DNA of 7,080 nucleotides from Weeksellaceae bacterium (GTDB lineage: Bacteria > Bacteroidota > Bacteroidia > Flavobacteriales > Weeksellaceae), in assembly GCA_022701475.1 (NCBI GenBank), contig JAKOOI010000319.1, positions 1 to 7,080 of the forward strand, in the 5' to 3' direction. Positions 5,234 through 7,080 of the stretch are shown here, piece by piece (position 1 is the stretch's first letter; each line of letters starts with the position of its first letter). The notes under the pieces were generated by a model. That model ran no database searches. It had not been told where the DNA came from and was given only the letters and a program-made list of their open reading frames with translations. A program made the translations under genes and the position numbers.

Positions 5234-7080
5234 TTAGAACTGGTATTCGATTTTGGCTCCGAAAGACAGCTTCAGTATATCGTTGTTAAGCGTTGTGATG
5301 TACTTGCCACTGATATAAGTAGTCCTCGTCTGCTTCAGGTCCAGGAAATTATTGGCATAAAAAGAGAACCGGAAACCGTTCCGGAAATCTTTTGAAATCT
5401 TCAGGTTGAAATTATGAAAAACCTTTCCCAACTGTTCATTTTCATCGTCGATACCGGCATCCTTTATCCCTGCAAAGCGGTTCGGATCATCAATCTGTTC
5501 CTGTGTCAGGAGTACCTTTTCCAGATTGGCGTTGATATAAGCATAGAGGACCTTCGGGTTGTACCTGATTTTATCATCGATGATAAAATGCTGCGTCCTC
5601 AGGGTAATCACGAGGCCTGCTTTCGGGAGATGGTAATTGAGTGCGGCGCCCACATTCATCTGCCTGAATTTGGGCTCATAGGATTTATAGATGCCGTAAA
5701 CCGCCCCGTCGCTGTAACCTGTGGACAGGAAATAACGGTCGGTATTGGAATTATTCCGGGTGTCAATATAACTTCCGTTGATATCAAGGCTGACATTGTT
5801 TACCGGCAATTTCGTAAAACTGGCCATCAGTTCAAGGCCTTTATCTTTAGATTCAAGACTGTTGACGATTTTATTCTGCAGGTAGTACAAGTTTTTATAT
5901 CCGATTACGTCAAACGTAGGCGTCTGGTTTCCGTTATAATTGATCCGGATGTCGGCCTGGTCCCTTCTGGAAGCAAAATATTCATTGGTGAATCCATCGT
6001 ACAGCCTGTTGTAATAGGCAGTCAGCCCGATATTTCCGGAGGGAAATTTAAAGTCGATCCCGAGTTCTGAACGGACGCTTTTGGAAGGCTTCAGCCCTTT
6101 ATTGTCGGCGTAATCCACAAAAGTCTGTACGACTCCAAGATTGTAGAATCCTGGGAGACGGACATCCGCAAGCACCTGGTCATAATAGCGGGCACCGGTA
6201 TAGACCATATTCATCGACGGGGCTTTTGAGGCGATCCCGAACCCGCCCCTGAACTTGAAATTCCCATAGATAAGATACGTGTTAATCCTGGGCTGGAAAA
6301 CAGAGGCCCCGAACTGGTTGTCGAATCTCGCTCCGGCGTTCAGGTTAAAGACAGCATTCCCAAATTTTTTAAACAGGTTATCTTCTGCATACAGGGAATA
6401 CTGGTACTCTGCCCTGATGTTCTGCCCAAAATTGTAAGGCCTGAAGGCCTGGCCGCTGCCCGAAAAAGTAGTGATCAGGGTTTCCGGGCTTCCCAGTCTT
6501 CCGGCTCCTTTATTGTCGCTGCTTCTCAGGGAAGTCCCGATCAGGAAATTATGGGTCCAGCCGCCCTGCGTCCTGAGGTTTTTCTTCAAATCCGCGGAAA
6601 AGAACAGGGAAACAGGCTTTCCTTCCACTTCCATTACCTGCCGGTAGCTTACGGGCGTATATGCTCCCGTATAAACTCCGTCTGTGGTGCCGGTTCCTAC
6701 TACTTTGCCGCCGCTGTTGATCAGCCTGGATTCAAAGCTGTTCTGGTAAGCGGAAGAATAATTGGCATTGATGTTGAGATTATCGAAAAAGGCATCAGTG
6801 AATCTCCAGTTGAACCGGTTGGAAATCCGTACATCTCTTTTCTTATTTTTTATAAGGGTTTCATAGATATCTTCTTCCTCAAAGTTGGCATTGTCCAGAT
6901 TATTCCCGTAATCAATCGATACGGAATTGCTGATGTTCCTGTTTTTGCTGTACACCGTCCACATCAGGGTACCGGAAATCCGCTGGTATTTGTTGAATTT
7001 TGTTCTCGGATCCGAATTGGAAGTCAGGTAGTTCAGATTGACGTTGATGAAGCCCAGTTTCCTGCTTACCGCAAAACCTT
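5234..7080 (-). CDS. TonB-dependent outer-membrane receptor, C-terminal barrel (5' end outside window)
   Basis: The frame is open to the right edge: 38 further codons lie upstream of the internal ATG at 6962-6964, and they continue the same strand pattern (FINVNLNYLTSN, RTKFNKYQRISGTLMW). That ATG is therefore not the start. The visible 614 residues are the beta-barrel of a TonB-dependent receptor. Marks include RAEYQYSLYAEDNLF, the GFGIASKAPSM strand near 6205-6245, GIDFKFPSGNIGLTAYYNRLYDGF-type strands, FIIDDK near 5570-5590, and a C-terminal IEYQF with the final Phe needed for outer-membrane assembly. The signal peptide, any carboxypeptidase-like domain, the TonB box and the plug are outside. 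Such receptors import siderophores, heme, cobalamin, metals or oligomers using TonB/ExbBD energy. No SusD-type gene follows; instead a DUF4876-type lipoprotein comes 19 bp later, which argues against a standard glycan-uptake pair. The substrate cannot be read from the barrel. Confidence 0.93.
   Translation of the reverse strand, partial: GFAVSRKLGFINVNLNYLTSNSDPRTKFNKYQRISGTLMWTVYSKNRNISNSVSIDYGNNLDNANFEEEDIYETLIKNKKRDVRISNRFNWRFTDAFFDNLNINANYSSAYQNSFESRLINSGGKVVGTGTTDGVYTGAYTPVSYRQVMEVEGKPVSLFFSADLKKNLRTQGGWTHNFLIGTSLRSSDNKGAGRLGSPETLITTFSGSGQAFRPYNFGQNIRAEYQYSLYAEDNLFKKFGNAVFNLNAGARFDNQFGASVFQPRINTYLIYGNFKFRGGFGIASKAPSMNMVYTGARYYDQVLADVRLPGFYNLGVVQTFVDYADNKGLKPSKSVRSELGIDFKFPSGNIGLTAYYNRLYDGFTNEYFASRRDQADIRINYNGNQTPTFDVIGYKNLYYLQNKIVNSLESKDKGLELMASFTKLPVNNVSLDINGSYIDTRNNSNTDRYFLSTGYSDGAVYGIYKSYEPKFRQMNVGAALNYHLPKAGLVITLRTQHFIIDDKIRYNPKVLYAYINANLEKVLLTQEQIDDPNRFAGIKDAGIDDENEQLGKVFHNFNLKISKDFRNGFRFSFYANNFLDLKQTRTTYISGKYITTLNNDILKLSFGAKIEYQF
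5568..5589. repeat. perfect 22-bp palindrome inside the receptor gene
   Basis: Half-site ATTTTATCATC is followed directly by its exact reverse complement, with ATCGAT at the centre. It lies in the coding region, where the minus strand encodes the HFIIDDKIR segment of the receptor. The alternating Ile-Ile-Asp-Asp codons (ATC ATC GAT GAT) flanked by TTT and AAA create the symmetry. It may be only a codon effect. A DNA-binding site cannot be excluded. Confidence 0.6.

Noticed and set aside
5414..6070. A 218-codon open frame on the plus strand.
   Set aside because: It lies wholly antisense to the receptor gene, whose frame is clearly coding. Long antisense frames are common opposite barrel genes, and the predicted product has no recognisable domain or leader.
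5234..6964. Treating the ATG at 6962-6964 as the start of the receptor.
   Set aside because: The frame stays open to the window edge with typical barrel-strand sequence, there is no signal peptide at that ATG, and the plug domain would be missing.
5234..7080. A SusC/SusD glycan-utilisation locus.
   Set aside because: No SusD-like lipoprotein or carbohydrate-active enzyme is present; the lipoprotein that follows is of the DUF4876 type and the last gene is a cytochrome.

Overview
The window looks like a chromosomal segment from a member of the Bacteroidota, most likely class Flavobacteriia and perhaps the Chryseobacterium/Weeksellaceae group. The evidence is a SusC-like TonB-dependent receptor, a lipoprotein with an acidic run after its lipobox cysteine, DUF4876- and DUF6850-type proteins, A-rich leaders in place of Shine-Dalgarno sites, and a TAnnTTTG-type promoter element. 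GC content is in the mid-forties by a hand count of one line. The genus is a guess. All genes lie on the minus strand, so transcription runs from high to low coordinates.

The main content is an operon-like block from the right edge to about 1117. In order of transcription it encodes a TonB-dependent receptor (5234 to the edge, 5' end missing), a predicted surface lipoprotein of the DUF4876 type (3840-5214, split by a +1 frameshift), a plug-less outer-membrane barrel of the DUF6850 type (2280-3833), and a di-heme cytochrome c peroxidase of the MauG/CcpA superfamily (1141-2274). The gaps are 19, 6 and 5 bp. A hairpin followed by a T tract begins right at the last stop codon. The block reads as a cell-envelope module: a TonB-driven importer, a surface-exposed partner, a second barrel, and a periplasmic redox enzyme. 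The cargo cannot be read from the sequence. Import of a metal, heme or siderophore linked to periplasmic redox chemistry, or oxidative modification of a partner protein, are both only inferences.

Beyond the terminator are two separately organised genes. The first is a 160-residue secreted protein of unknown function (593-1075). The second is the N-terminal part of a CvfB-type S1-like RNA-binding protein (left edge to 544), with a plausible Bacteroidota -7 promoter element just upstream. No RNA genes, mobile elements or CRISPR arrays were seen, and no gene-free stretch exceeds about 70 bp.

The points most worth a second look are the frameshift at the 4-base C run 4259-4262, the receptor-lipoprotein-barrel-peroxidase gene set, a tyrosine in the peroxidase where classical peroxidases have the axial methionine, and a perfect 22-bp palindrome inside the receptor gene.
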